Source: Oscillospiraceae bacterium
GTDB taxonomy: Bacteria; Bacillota; Clostridia; Oscillospirales; Oscillospiraceae
Direction: 5' to 3'
DNA length: 64,000 nt
Assembly (NCBI GenBank): GCA_017465625.1
Contig: JAFTVV010000022.1
Span: 1-64,000 of the forward strand
The notes under the pieces were generated by a model. That model saw nothing but the letters and a program-made list of their open reading frames with translations. It was not told the origin of the DNA and did no database searches. This document shows, one piece after another, positions 23,919 to 33,397 of the stretch. Positions within the stretch are counted from its first letter, which is position 1, and each line of letters begins with the position of its first letter. A program made the translations under genes and the position numbers.

Positions 23919-26900
23919 GTGAAGAGATTAATGAAGCAGGGCCTTTCCGTATTGCTGGTTTTGATGATGGTGCTCAGCGTATTTTCCGGCATCACCATCG
24001 AGATTTCTGCCGCAGGGACGGTCACCTACAGATACGGCACCGGCAGTTATTCTAATGTTGTGTACAACTGGGGAACCCGCGGGGATGAGGCTACATTCCT
24101 ATCTCCAATGGCGATTGCGTATTATGAAGATGCCAATACCTCTTATACAATTCTCTCCGGCTATGCCGGCAGCAGTAATCAGACCGGAGCAGGCAGCAGT
24201 GACCTTTATTACAAGCTTCAAAGCCTGATGAGCAGCGGCGCAAAGTCAAGTTCCTATGATGCAGTCAAGACTTTAGCTAAATATACGGACTGCCAGCAAA
24301 ACGGCAATTGGAATGGCGGTAAGATTTCTTCTTTCTATTCCGGCACCGGCATTGGACCGGGCTGGAATAGCAGCGAATGGAACAGAGAGCATACCTGGCC
24401 CAAAAGTAAGGGCGGAGACAATTGCGAAAACATTTTTATGGTTCGGCCTACATCCATAAAGGAGAATTCAAGCCGTAGCAATACTGCATACGGTTCCGGC
24501 AGCAGCTATTATGACCCCAACTCGGAGAACCCACCCAGTGACCTTCGGGGCGATGTTGCTCGTCTGATGCTCGGTGTATGGGTGCGTTACGGCTCCAACT
24601 CTGAAATTAAGAGCAAAATGTGGGGAAGCAGCGGCGTAATGGAGAGCAAGGACGTGCTGCTGGACTGGATTGAAACTGACCCTGTGGATACCTGGGAATT
24701 GGGAAGAAACGACTCTGTAGAGTCTATTCTGGGCTTCCGCAACGTGTTCGTGGATTACCCCGAGCTGGCATTTGATCTGTTTGAAGAGCCTGTGCCTGCC
24801 AATATGCAAACTCCCTCCGGTGGCAGTGCTGCACCTGCTTATACGATCACAGCCACATCGAATAACACTTCCTATGGTACAGTTTCTGTCAATGGTAAGA
24901 CCATTACCGCTGCTCCCAAGACCGGGTATTATGCTTCCGGCTATACTGTTTTGTCCGGCAGTGCTACCGTGAGCCAAAACGGCAATACATTTACCGTGAC
25001 TGCTTCTTCCAATTGCTCCATTCGCATTAACTTTGCAGCGAAGACCACGGTTACAGTATCTTTTTCCGGTGCCAATGTGACATCACAAACCGTTTATGCC
25101 GGGGAATCTATGACGCTGCCTACGGTGACAGCACCTGATGGATATAACTTTGTCGGTTGGACGAAATCCCCCCTTAGTTCCATTACGACGACCAAGCCGA
25201 CCACCTATACCGGCTCCTTTACACCTAACGCAAATACCACCCTTTATGCGCTGTATAGCTATACGGACGGAGAGGGGACTGGCACCGGGGAGTACACCTT
25301 GGTAACCAGTGCAAGCCAGTTGCGTGCCGGTGCGAAGGTGCTGATCGCCTCTAATGAGAAGGGCTATGTAAACGGTGACATTTCCGGCACGTTTATGCTG
25401 AATGTGTCGGCCACCTTCTCTTCCGATAAATCCACGATATCTACTGTGCCGACGGGCGCATTGCCGTTAACCTTAGGTGGCTCTGCCGGTGCATGGACCT
25501 TCTCCAACGACAGCGGCAGCCTGCTGGGTGCAACAGAAGCAAAGGCCCTGTCGTGGGGCAGCGGAACCACCACTTGGACCATCTCTGTTACAAGTGACGG
25601 AACAACCATCCAAAATGGAAACAGCAGTTACGGACGCTTCCTGTACAATGTCAGTTCGCCCAGATTTACAACCTATGCATCTTCTACTGCTGCTTCTGCG
25701 ACGATGCTTCTGCCGCAGTTGTATATGCAGGAAAGCGGTGGCACGGTGTATTACACCAGCTCTCTTTGCGAGCACACCAACACAACCAATATCGGTGCAA
25801 CAGCTGCAACCTGTACAGAAGTAGGTTATACCGCAGGCGTTTACTGTAACACCTGTAACAGTTACATCAGCGGTCACGAAGAAGTTGCTGCATTGGGGCA
25901 CGACTATGATGAGGGCAGTTACATCGAGATGCCTACCTGTGAATTGGAGGGTGAAATCGAGTACACCTGTATCAGATGCGATTACCTGTATACAGAATTG
26001 TTGCAGCCTTTAGGACATAACTATGTGCTTTCCGGTAACGTGTATACCTGCTCCGGCTGCGGTGACAGCTATACAATTCCGGTTATTTCCTTTAGCGTTC
26101 CTGCGGGTGTTGCTGCTGTGAATGACGCGCTCTGCGATGCAAACGGTGTAGAAATGCCCGGGGCAGGAGCGCCTGAGGGCTATACCTTCGTTGGCTGGAT
26201 TGCAAACGAATTGGACAATACTTCCGATAAGCCGGGCAATATTTATAAGGCAGGCGATCTGTGTACGGTCTCCGCAAATACCACCTATTACGCCCTTTAT
26301 ACCTATACGGAAAATGACGGTGGCGGTGACTCTGCATATGAGCTGAAGGATCTTTCCACCATTGGACCCAACGATACATTTGTAATCACCACGACCCACG
26401 CAACAAACGGCACTTATGCACTACCCAATAATCAGACCAGTAAACCTTCTGCGGTGAATGTCACCGTATCCGATGACAAGCTTTCTGCAGAGCCTGCTGA
26501 AAACCTGCTGTGGACTTTGGGCGGTGATTCTTCTGGTTACATCTTCTATCCCAACGGCACAACCGCCAGCTGGCTTTACTGTACTAGTTCGAACACAGGT
26601 GTATCTGTGGGTACTAATTCCGGCAATACGTTTGTGATTGACTCTTCCAGCGGATATCTGAAGCACCTCGGCACAGGCCGATACCTCGGCGTGTATAATA
26701 AGCAAGACTGGCGCTGTTACACTTCCCCCACGATCAATATCGGCGGCCAAGAGCTGCAGTTCTATGTAAAGACAGCTCAGGGTACAGCCTACTATACCAC
26801 ACTGCCTTCTGCAGCTGAGGAGCAGCCGGATATTATAGACTGCTGGAATGTGGAGCTGGCGGATAATATTGGACTGAACTTTGTGCTGAATATTTCCGAT

Positions 26901-27653
26901 GAAGATGCCCCTGACGCAGAGGCTCTGGTACTGTTTGACGATGAGCTCCTGGAATACGCCATTGCGGATCTGGAAAAGAACGAGAACGGTCAATTCGTTT
27001 TGCACATTGAAGTGGCAGCCTGTCAGATGCGTGAAGAGGTGCTTTTGTCCATCACAGTAAATGATGAAACGGTAGAAAATACATATTCTGTGCGTCAATA
27101 CGCCGAATATATCCTGACGGATGTGAACGACGAATTTGATGATGAAACAAAGGCAATGGTAACGGCAATGCTGCACTATGGTGCGGCCGCACAGCGGTAT
27201 TTTGATTATGACGTTGAGAATCTGGCAAATGACGGATATACCGATGATCTGAATTATACGATCGCATCTGCAGAACAGACTGCAGTTCAGAATCCTCTGA
27301 ATGGCATCGTGCACTATGGTTCTACATTGCTGCATAAGGACAAAATTGCGGTTCGTTTCTACTTCCAATTGACAGGTGAGGATATTTCCGCCTATACCTT
27401 TAAGGTGGATGGAAACGCGAAAAACCCCGCATACAGCGAGCAGTACGGTATGTACTATGTGGAGATGGCAGGCATTTTGCCCAACGCTTTGGGTCAGAAT
27501 GTTTCTGTGACCATTAACGACACAATGACTGTTTGCTATTCTCCTTTGCAGTATATTTCCCGTCAATACAACAATACTTCGGATGAAGAACTGAAGGATT
27601 TGATGCAGCAGCTGTATGATTACTATTTTGCTGCAATGAATTATGTTGGCTAA
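23919..27653 (+). CDS. Large secreted protein with endonuclease I domain and repeat modules
   Basis: The 1244 residues begin with a signal peptide (about 1-33, cut after ISAAG). An endonuclease I-like domain (about 95-285) shows NREHTWPKSKGGDNCENIF and DLRGDVARLMLGVWVR, the His-metal-finger pattern of EndA/S1P-type secreted nucleases. Then come two InlB/Listeria-Bacteroides-like repeats (each with GY-FVGW and YALYSY/YALYTY), a Cys-containing repeat (about 617-735: YCNTCNSYISGHEE, CIRCDY, CSGCGDSY), two lectin-like segments and a C-terminal domain (about 975-1244) seen in other clostridial secreted proteins. No LPxTG motif is present. GTG 23919 follows GGAGG by eight bases; the in-frame ATG 23904 overlaps that site. 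A role in DNA scavenging is inferred. Confidence 0.82.
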   Translation: MKRLMKQGLSVLLVLMMVLSVFSGITIEISAAGTVTYRYGTGSYSNVVYNWGTRGDEATFLSPMAIAYYEDANTSYTILSGYAGSSNQTGAGSSDLYYKLQSLMSSGAKSSSYDAVKTLAKYTDCQQNGNWNGGKISSFYSGTGIGPGWNSSEWNREHTWPKSKGGDNCENIFMVRPTSIKENSSRSNTAYGSGSSYYDPNSENPPSDLRGDVARLMLGVWVRYGSNSEIKSKMWGSSGVMESKDVLLDWIETDPVDTWELGRNDSVESILGFRNVFVDYPELAFDLFEEPVPANMQTPSGGSAAPAYTITATSNNTSYGTVSVNGKTITAAPKTGYYASGYTVLSGSATVSQNGNTFTVTASSNCSIRINFAAKTTVTVSFSGANVTSQTVYAGESMTLPTVTAPDGYNFVGWTKSPLSSITTTKPTTYTGSFTPNANTTLYALYSYTDGEGTGTGEYTLVTSASQLRAGAKVLIASNEKGYVNGDISGTFMLNVSATFSSDKSTISTVPTGALPLTLGGSAGAWTFSNDSGSLLGATEAKALSWGSGTTTWTISVTSDGTTIQNGNSSYGRFLYNVSSPRFTTYASSTAASATMLLPQLYMQESGGTVYYTSSLCEHTNTTNIGATAATCTEVGYTAGVYCNTCNSYISGHEEVAALGHDYDEGSYIEMPTCELEGEIEYTCIRCDYLYTELLQPLGHNYVLSGNVYTCSGCGDSYTIPVISFSVPAGVAAVNDALCDANGVEMPGAGAPEGYTFVGWIANELDNTSDKPGNIYKAGDLCTVSANTTYYALYTYTENDGGGDSAYELKDLSTIGPNDTFVITTTHATNGTYALPNNQTSKPSAVNVTVSDDKLSAEPAENLLWTLGGDSSGYIFYPNGTTASWLYCTSSNTGVSVGTNSGNTFVIDSSSGYLKHLGTGRYLGVYNKQDWRCYTSPTINIGGQELQFYVKTAQGTAYYTTLPSAAEEQPDIIDCWNVELADNIGLNFVLNISDEDAPDAEALVLFDDELLEYAIADLEKNENGQFVLHIEVAACQMREEVLLSITVNDETVENTYSVRQYAEYILTDVNDEFDDETKAMVTAMLHYGAAAQRYFDYDVENLANDGYTDDLNYTIASAEQTAVQNPLNGIVHYGSTLLHKDKIAVRFYFQLTGEDISAYTFKVDGNAKNPAYSEQYGMYYVEMAGILPNALGQNVSVTINDTMTVCYSPLQYISRQYNNTSDEELKDLMQQLYDYYFAAMNYVG

Positions 27654-27664
27654 TTGATATTTTC

Positions 27665-27699
27665 AAAAGTGCCCACCTCAAAACAAGGTGGGCACTTTT
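27665..27699 (+). terminator. Terminator of the secreted nuclease-like gene
   Basis: AAAAGTGCCCACCT (27665-27678) and AGGTGGGCACTTTT (27686-27699), perfect 14-bp arms with a seven-base loop. Confidence 0.88.
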
Positions 27700-27735
27700 A
27701 TGTGATGCATAAAGAAATTAATTTCGATTTTTCTA

Positions 27736-27765
27736 TTGTAAATAATCCTCTTTCTGTGGTATAAT
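27736..27765 (+). promoter_or_regulatory. Promoter of hflX and downstream genes
   Basis: TTGTAA (27736-27741), 18-base spacer, TATAAT (27760-27765), 29 bases before the proposed TTG start. Confidence 0.7.
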
Positions 27766-27794
27766 AAGATGATAAAATGCGGAGGAATGTGACT

Positions 27795-29069
27795 TTGGAA
27801 AGAATAGAACGTTTAAACGAGGAAAAGGTTGAGCGCGCGGTTCTTGTGGGATTGAATGCCGACTGCTTTACAAAAGAACAAACAGCCTCCGAAGAAACAC
27901 TGGAGGAACTGGAAGCACTGCTGGAAACAGCCGGTGGCATTTGTACAGGAAAGATCCTGCAAAACCGTCATACCCCTGATGCCCACAGCTTCATTGGCGA
28001 GGGAAAAGCGCAGGAGGTTCGGGATTTGATTGTGTCTACCGAATCCACGATGGCTGTATTCGACAATGAGTTGTCACCGGGGCAGATTCGTGCACTGGAG
28101 GAAATTCTTGGTGTAACGGTTTTGGACCGTTCTGCCCTGATTTTGGATATTTTTGCCCAAAGAGCCAAAACCCGTGAGGGTCGTCTGCAGGTAGAGCTGG
28201 CACAGTATAAATATTTGTTACCCCGTCTTTCCGGTATGGGTGTCAGCCTTTCCCGTCAGGGCGGCGGAATCGGCACCCGTGGTCCCGGTGAAACAAAGTT
28301 GGAGTCTGACCGCCGACATATACGCGAACGGATTCACAGACTGCAGAATGAATTGGATCAGGTGCGTCAGGTTCGTGCTGTTCAGCGTGAGCGCAGAATG
28401 AAAAATTCTGTACCTGTCGTTGCAATTGTAGGCTATACAAATGCAGGCAAATCCACGCTTCTAAATCAATTGACCGATGCTGGCATTCCTGCCAATAACC
28501 GCCTGTTCGATACGCTGGACACCACATCCCGTCAGCTGACGGTTTCTGATAATTTAGATGTTATTTTATCGGATACGGTAGGGTTTATTGCGAAATTGCC
28601 CCACCATCTGGTGGATGCATTCCGGGCAACACTGGAAGAACTGGAATACGCAGATCTTCTTCTGCACGTCATTGATTCTGCAGATCCCAATCGGGAGGAG
28701 CACATCGCTGTGGTGGACAGCTTGATTTTGAAGCTTGCCAAACCGGGCACAAAAATCCTTCGCTGCTATAATAAAGCGGATTTAGTTCCGGCTGAAGATA
28801 TTCCGGTTGGTGAGGACGTGGTGAAGATCTCTGCCAAACACGGAATCGGTATGGCAGAACTTCTGAAGGCAATAGAAAAAGCCTTGGGGCATGCCCGTCA
28901 TCACATTGTGGTTTGCCTGCCTTATTCGATGGGTGGGATGGTGGATACCCTTCACAATAGCGCCCAGGTACTTGCGGTAGAATATACTGCAGAGGGTATT
29001 GAAGTGCAAACCATTGTCGATTCCATTCTTTACGGAAAGCTAAGAGGGTATATCACGAAAGAAATATAA
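27795..29069 (+). CDS. hflX: GTPase HflX
   Basis: HflX is a ribosome-associated GTPase that splits stalled or hibernating 70S ribosomes. Of 424 residues, the N-terminal domain has HSFIGEGKAQEV and DRSALILDIFAQRA; the glycine-rich linker GGGIGTRGPGETKLE is the family hallmark; the G domain has GYTNAGKSTLLN (G1), DTTSR (G2), DTVGFI (G3) and NKAD (G4). TTG 27795 is nine bases from GGAGG; in-frame ATG 27777 and GTG 27789 lie before or too near that site. yigZ follows after 18 bases. Confidence 0.94.
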   Translation: MERIERLNEEKVERAVLVGLNADCFTKEQTASEETLEELEALLETAGGICTGKILQNRHTPDAHSFIGEGKAQEVRDLIVSTESTMAVFDNELSPGQIRALEEILGVTVLDRSALILDIFAQRAKTREGRLQVELAQYKYLLPRLSGMGVSLSRQGGGIGTRGPGETKLESDRRHIRERIHRLQNELDQVRQVRAVQRERRMKNSVPVVAIVGYTNAGKSTLLNQLTDAGIPANNRLFDTLDTTSRQLTVSDNLDVILSDTVGFIAKLPHHLVDAFRATLEELEYADLLLHVIDSADPNREEHIAVVDSLILKLAKPGTKILRCYNKADLVPAEDIPVGEDVVKISAKHGIGMAELLKAIEKALGHARHHIVVCLPYSMGGMVDTLHNSAQVLAVEYTAEGIEVQTIVDSILYGKLRGYITKEI

Positions 29070-29087
29070 AAACAGGAGGTGTGATCT

Positions 29088-29711
29088 ATGGATGAATATC
29101 TTGTCCCAAGCGGATATGGCGAGGACGAATTTGTGGAAAAGAAATCCCGATTTATCGGTCGTGTCTGGTTGGTGGAAACAGAGCAGGAAGCCTTGGATCG
29201 CATCGCTGAAATGAAAAAACAACATTACGATGCCACCCACAATTGCTGGGCATACGTTATCCGGGATGGTGCAGTGCGCTTCTCTGACGATGGTGAACCG
29301 GGCGGCACAGCCGGTATGCCGATGGTGCAGGTTTTGCAAAAAGAAGGGCTGTTTAACGTTGTGTGTGTCGTCACCCGATACTTTGGTGGGACGCTATTGG
29401 GCGCAGGCGGTTTGGTTCGCGCATATACAAAAGGCGCGAAAATTGCTGTGGATGCTGCAGGCAAGTCTATGAAACGAGTCTGGTCTGTGATTTATTTGCC
29501 CTGTCCCTACAATTTCTATGAACGGGTGAAGCTGGAAGTAGAAGCGTTTGAAGGGATCATCCGAGATACGCAATTTGGGGCAGAAGTAGAGCTGGAAATT
29601 TTGATGGCACAGGGCAATACCAAAGCGTTTTTAGAGCGCATTGTGGATATGACCTCCGGTACGGTCGAAGGAATGGAAACCGGTCAGGAATATCGTGCTT
29701 TTCCTGTGTAA
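29088..29711 (+). CDS. YigZ/IMPACT family protein
   Basis: A 207-residue member of the YigZ/IMPACT family, linked in eukaryotes to translational control and in bacteria of unknown role. The conserved core reads KKSRFIGRVW, DATHNCWAYV, DDGEPGGTAGMP and VVTRYFGGTLLGAGGLVRAY; the C-terminal ferredoxin-like domain is DUF1949-like. AGGAGGTG lies before the ATG. It is sandwiched tightly between hflX and dgt (12-base gap), so it is likely co-transcribed. Confidence 0.92.
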   Translation: MDEYLVPSGYGEDEFVEKKSRFIGRVWLVETEQEALDRIAEMKKQHYDATHNCWAYVIRDGAVRFSDDGEPGGTAGMPMVQVLQKEGLFNVVCVVTRYFGGTLLGAGGLVRAYTKGAKIAVDAAGKSMKRVWSVIYLPCPYNFYERVKLEVEAFEGIIRDTQFGAEVELEILMAQGNTKAFLERIVDMTSGTVEGMETGQEYRAFPV

Positions 29712-29722
29712 GAGGTGATAAT

Positions 29723-30736
29723 ATGGAGCTTCGGCAGATTTTAGAGCATCAGGAGCATATACGATTAGACGAACGCGCGGCTTTTTCGGATGAAAGTCAG
29801 GGACGGCTTTTTCCTGAAGAAATCTCGGATGAGGATGTGCGTACTGCATATCAACGAGATACTGACCGCATTGTACATTGTAAATCTTTTCGCCGCTTGA
29901 TGCACAAAACCCAGGTGTTTTTAAGCCCGGAGGGCGACCACTATCGCACCCGTATGACCCATACCATTGAGGTTTCCCGTATTGCGCGTACCATTGCAAG
30001 AGCACTGAATCTGAATGAAGATTTGACGGAGGCCATTGCTATGGGGCACGATTTGGGGCATACCCCTTTCGGACACGCGGGAGAGGGGGCGCTGAGTGAG
30101 TGCCTGGGCAAGCCCTTTTATCATAACGAGCAGAGCCTTCGTGTGGTGGACATCCTTGAAAAAAACGGAGAGGGTCTAAACCTGACCTACGAGGTTCGGA
30201 TGGGCATTTTAGGCCATACCGGGGAACGTATTCCTGAAACCTTGGAAGGTCAAATTGTTCGATATTCTGATCGTTTTGCATACGTTAATCACGACATTGA
30301 CGATGCGATCCGGGGCGGTATTCTAAGCAATGAGGATATTCCCGGCAGCATCAGTAAAGTTTTAGGTTCCGTTCATTCTGAACGGGTCAATTCCCTTACC
30401 TGTGATTTGATTAGTACATCAAGAGAGTCAGGGGTCATTCAATTGTCTCCGGAAGTGGATACTGCGCTTCAGGATTTGCGGAGTTTTCTTTTTGAAAATG
30501 TGTACCGCAATCCCATTGCGAAAGGACAGGAGACGAAGGCCCAGTCGATGCTGAAAAGGCTCTATGACTATTATTTCAACAACCCGGATGCATTGCCGCC
30601 GGATTTTCAGCCGCAGATGTCTTTCGACGGCCTGGAACGAATCGTGTGCGATTATGTTGCCGGAATGACAGATCATTACGCAGTAGATAAGTATACCGAA
30701 TTATTTATTCCGATGGGTTGGCATATCCGCGGATAA
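29723..30736 (+). CDS. dgt: Deoxyguanosinetriphosphate triphosphohydrolase-like HD protein
   Basis: dNTP triphosphohydrolases release tripolyphosphate from dNTPs and help set nucleotide pools. The 337-residue protein has TDRIVHCKSFRRLMHKTQVF (family start), RTRMTHTIEV giving the first HD-domain His, and MGHDLGHTPFGHAGE giving the HD pair and following His; YSDRFAYVNHDIDDA provides the distal Asp. Length matches the shorter, type 2 family. AGAGGTGATA is the ribosome site. It directly precedes dnaG, whose promoter lies in its last codons. Confidence 0.92.
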   Translation: MELRQILEHQEHIRLDERAAFSDESQGRLFPEEISDEDVRTAYQRDTDRIVHCKSFRRLMHKTQVFLSPEGDHYRTRMTHTIEVSRIARTIARALNLNEDLTEAIAMGHDLGHTPFGHAGEGALSECLGKPFYHNEQSLRVVDILEKNGEGLNLTYEVRMGILGHTGERIPETLEGQIVRYSDRFAYVNHDIDDAIRGGILSNEDIPGSISKVLGSVHSERVNSLTCDLISTSRESGVIQLSPEVDTALQDLRSFLFENVYRNPIAKGQETKAQSMLKRLYDYYFNNPDALPPDFQPQMSFDGLERIVCDYVAGMTDHYAVDKYTELFIPMGWHIRG

Positions 30737-30747
30737 TGTGATATAAT
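30718..30747 (+). promoter_or_regulatory. Promoter before dnaG, inside the end of dgt
   Basis: TTGGCA (30718-30723), 18-base spacer, TATAAT (30742-30747). It could drive dnaG and the sigma genes independently of hflX-dgt. Confidence 0.55.
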
Positions 30748-30779
30748 TTGTCCTGAAGATGCTGAAAGGAGGGAAGGAA

Positions 30780-32531
30780 GTGGCTTTTCCACAGTCCTTT
30801 ATTGATGAACTGATTGCGCGAAATCCCATTGAGGATGTTGTCGGACAGTACGTAACATTACGCCGTTCCGGTGCAAATATGTTTGGACTATGTCCATTCC
30901 ACGGTGAAAAAACTGCCTCCTTCTCTGTTGCACCGGATAAGGGCATTTACTATTGCTTTGGCTGTCACAAGGGTGGCGGTGCTATCAATTTTATGATGGA
31001 ATTGGAAGGACTGAGCTATCCGGATGCAGTTCGTGCCCTTGCAAAACGCAGTGGTATGGAAGTGCCTGAAGATGAGCAATATCAAAGCAAATACCGCGCA
31101 CAGGAGCGCCTGTGGGCGCTGCATAAAGAGGCGGCACGCTTCTTTCACAGTCAGCTGTATGCACCCATAGGGAGCGCGGCACTGGAGTATGCAGTGGGTC
31201 GCGGAATGACCAAAAATACACTCACCAAATTTGGCATTGGCTATGCCCCCGACAGCTGGGATATGTTGGTGAAGGCACTGACAGAAAAAGGATATACGCG
31301 GCAGGAGCTGATCGACAGCGGTTTGGTGACCGTTTCACAGAAGAGTGGTAATGTTTTTGACCGCTTCCGCGATCGTTTAATGTTCCCCATCATTGATGTT
31401 CGGGGTAACATCATTGGATTTGGCGGCCGCATTATGAATAATAAAGATGCGGATGCCGCGAAATACCTCAATTCTCCGGAAACACTGATTTTCAATAAAA
31501 GAAAAAATCTGTTCGGTCTCAATTATGCCAAAAAAAGCACCTTGGGGTATCTGATTCTGGTGGAAGGCTATATGGATGCTATTGCATTGCATCAATATGG
31601 ATTTGACTGTGCAGTGGCATCCCTTGGTACAAGCCTGACAGAAGATCACGCTACATTGATCAGCCGCTATGTAGAGCAGGTTGTGCTGATTTATGACGGA
31701 GACGAAGCAGGGCAGCGTGCAACGCGCCGTGCAATCCCGATTTTGGAGAAGGCCGGAATTCGCGTCAAGGTTCTGCAAATGAAAGACGCAAAAGACCCCG
31801 ACGAATACCTTAAAAAATTCGGTGCGGATAAGTTCCGGATTTTGCTCGAGGATTCTTCAAACCGTGTGGAATATCAGCTCAATGCCATTAAACGCAAATA
31901 CGATATCCGTCAGGATGATCAGAAGGTGCGTTACGTGCAGGAGTGTGCGGATTTAATCAGCACACTGGGAAGCTCCGTTCAACGGGAGATTTATGGTGCA
32001 CGGGTAGCTGAGAGTGCCGGTATTGCTTCTGAGGCAGTGAAGCTGGAAATTGGCAAGGCTTATAAGCGCCGTCAGGCACAACAAAAAAAGCAGCAGGAAA
32101 AAATAGATCTTGCACCGGTCAGAAGCCTGCAACCGAAAATTCGCACCATTCGTTACGACAATATGCGCTCAGCAATGGCTGAAGAAGGTGCGATTGCAAT
32201 GGCACTGTTAGATCCGTCTCTGATGGATGAATACAAGACTTTTGACGGTCAGAAATTCTCTGTACCATTGCTCGGCAAGGTTTACGATCAGTTAAAGCAG
32301 ATGCATCATCAGGGACTGGATGTAACATTAGCCGGTCTGACAGATCTGTCTGCTGAGGAAATGAGTCACGTGGTTGGATTATGCCAAAAACGGGAAGGAC
32401 CTTTAAATATAGATGCGTTCCGTGATTGCGTGGCGACAATTCTAAAGGCCAACCAGGCATCGGAGGTATCTTCTGATGCGGATTTATTGGCATTCCGCAA
32501 TAAACTAAAAGAAAGCAAAGGGACGAAGTAA
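30780..32531 (+). CDS. dnaG: DNA primase
   Basis: DnaG makes RNA primers for replication. The 583-residue protein (GTG start, seven bases from GGAGG) has a CHC2 zinc finger (Cys38, His41, Cys59, Cys62), the RNA-polymerase core with NVFDRFRDRLMFPI and IIGFGGR, and a TOPRIM domain with VEGYMDAIALHQYG and IYDGDEAGQ. The C-terminal helicase-binding part is diverged. An in-frame ATG 21 bases earlier is before the ribosome site. Its TAA overlaps the ATG of the next gene (TAATG), keeping the dnaG-rpoD arrangement of the macromolecular-synthesis operon. Confidence 0.95.
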   Translation: MAFPQSFIDELIARNPIEDVVGQYVTLRRSGANMFGLCPFHGEKTASFSVAPDKGIYYCFGCHKGGGAINFMMELEGLSYPDAVRALAKRSGMEVPEDEQYQSKYRAQERLWALHKEAARFFHSQLYAPIGSAALEYAVGRGMTKNTLTKFGIGYAPDSWDMLVKALTEKGYTRQELIDSGLVTVSQKSGNVFDRFRDRLMFPIIDVRGNIIGFGGRIMNNKDADAAKYLNSPETLIFNKRKNLFGLNYAKKSTLGYLILVEGYMDAIALHQYGFDCAVASLGTSLTEDHATLISRYVEQVVLIYDGDEAGQRATRRAIPILEKAGIRVKVLQMKDAKDPDEYLKKFGADKFRILLEDSSNRVEYQLNAIKRKYDIRQDDQKVRYVQECADLISTLGSSVQREIYGARVAESAGIASEAVKLEIGKAYKRRQAQQKKQQEKIDLAPVRSLQPKIRTIRYDNMRSAMAEEGAIAMALLDPSLMDEYKTFDGQKFSVPLLGKVYDQLKQMHHQGLDVTLAGLTDLSAEEMSHVVGLCQKREGPLNIDAFRDCVATILKANQASEVSSDADLLAFRNKLKESKGTK

Positions 32532-33397
32532 TGTCGGCTGTTTTAACACCCGAACAAGATGCCAGCACTGTAGGCGAAAACGGTATTGGACAATATATGC
32601 AGGATATTCGGCATTTTCCCCGTTTATCTGCAGATGAAGAACGGGCGTTGGCGATGGACTGTGCCCACGGTGACGAGGAAGCCATCAAAAAAATGGTAAG
32701 CTCGAATTTGCGCTTGGTTGTTTCTGTTGCCAAGGAGTATGCCGGCAGAGGCGTGCCGCTTTTGGATTTGATTCAGGAGGGCAGTATCGGACTTATTGCT
32801 GCTGCCCGTAAATTTGACTATACCCGGGATGTGCGGTTCTCTACATACGCAACGAAATGGATTCGTCAGGGTGTAGCGCGCTGTTTTGCCGATCATAGCG
32901 GATTGATTCGTGTACCTCATTATACCGCTGAAAAAGTTCATAAGGTCCTGCAGGCCAAAAGCGAGCTTGCCCAGCGGTATGGGTATGAGCCGGATTTACA
33001 AACGATTTCGGCCTACTGCAATATGGATCAGGAGAAAGTAAAAGGGCTGCTTTCCGTTATTCCACAGGTGTACTCCATAGATGCGCCCGTCGGTGAAGAT
33101 GGGGAGGAAGGTCTTGCGGCATTGCTGGAAGATTTGCACGCGCCCCAACCGCAGGAAGAATTGGTGCGGCGTGAGCTTCGCAATACTATGGAAAATATGC
33201 TCTCTATGCTCACAAGCAGACAGCAGCAGGTTTTGCGGCTTCGATATGGTATGACGGGAGATGAACCCTGTTCTTTGGAACAAATTGCAAAGAGACTTTC
33301 CGTTTCCAAGGAACGTGTGCGGCAGGTAGAGCACGAGGCCATTGCAAAGCTAAAGAAAATCGGAGCTGATTTCGGACTGGAGGATTACTTGGATTGA
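32531..33397 (+). CDS. Sigma-70 family factor (RpoD/SigA-like), lacking region 1.1
   Basis: This 288-residue sigma factor sits where rpoD is expected after dnaG. Region 1.2 (NGIGQYMQDIRHFPRLS) starts near residue 17; region 2 has NLRLVVSVAKEYAGRG, LLDLIQEGSIGLI and RFSTYATKWIRQGVARCFADH; region 4 has LTSRQQQVLRLRYGM and LSVSKERVRQVEHEAIAKLKK. Compared with housekeeping SigA, the 2.3-2.4 helix WWIRQAITRA has become KWIRQGVARC, and region 1.1 is absent. It could be the primary sigma or a specialised group 2 factor; the substitutions favour the latter. It overlaps the next sigma-like gene. Confidence 0.85.
   Translation: MSAVLTPEQDASTVGENGIGQYMQDIRHFPRLSADEERALAMDCAHGDEEAIKKMVSSNLRLVVSVAKEYAGRGVPLLDLIQEGSIGLIAAARKFDYTRDVRFSTYATKWIRQGVARCFADHSGLIRVPHYTAEKVHKVLQAKSELAQRYGYEPDLQTISAYCNMDQEKVKGLLSVIPQVYSIDAPVGEDGEEGLAALLEDLHAPQPQEELVRRELRNTMENMLSMLTSRQQQVLRLRYGMTGDEPCSLEQIAKRLSVSKERVRQVEHEAIAKLKKIGADFGLEDYLD

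Noticed and set aside
26421-27566. Minus-strand open frame opposite the secreted nuclease-like gene
   Set aside because: Translation rich in Cys, His and Ile without family features; explained by codon bias of the real gene.
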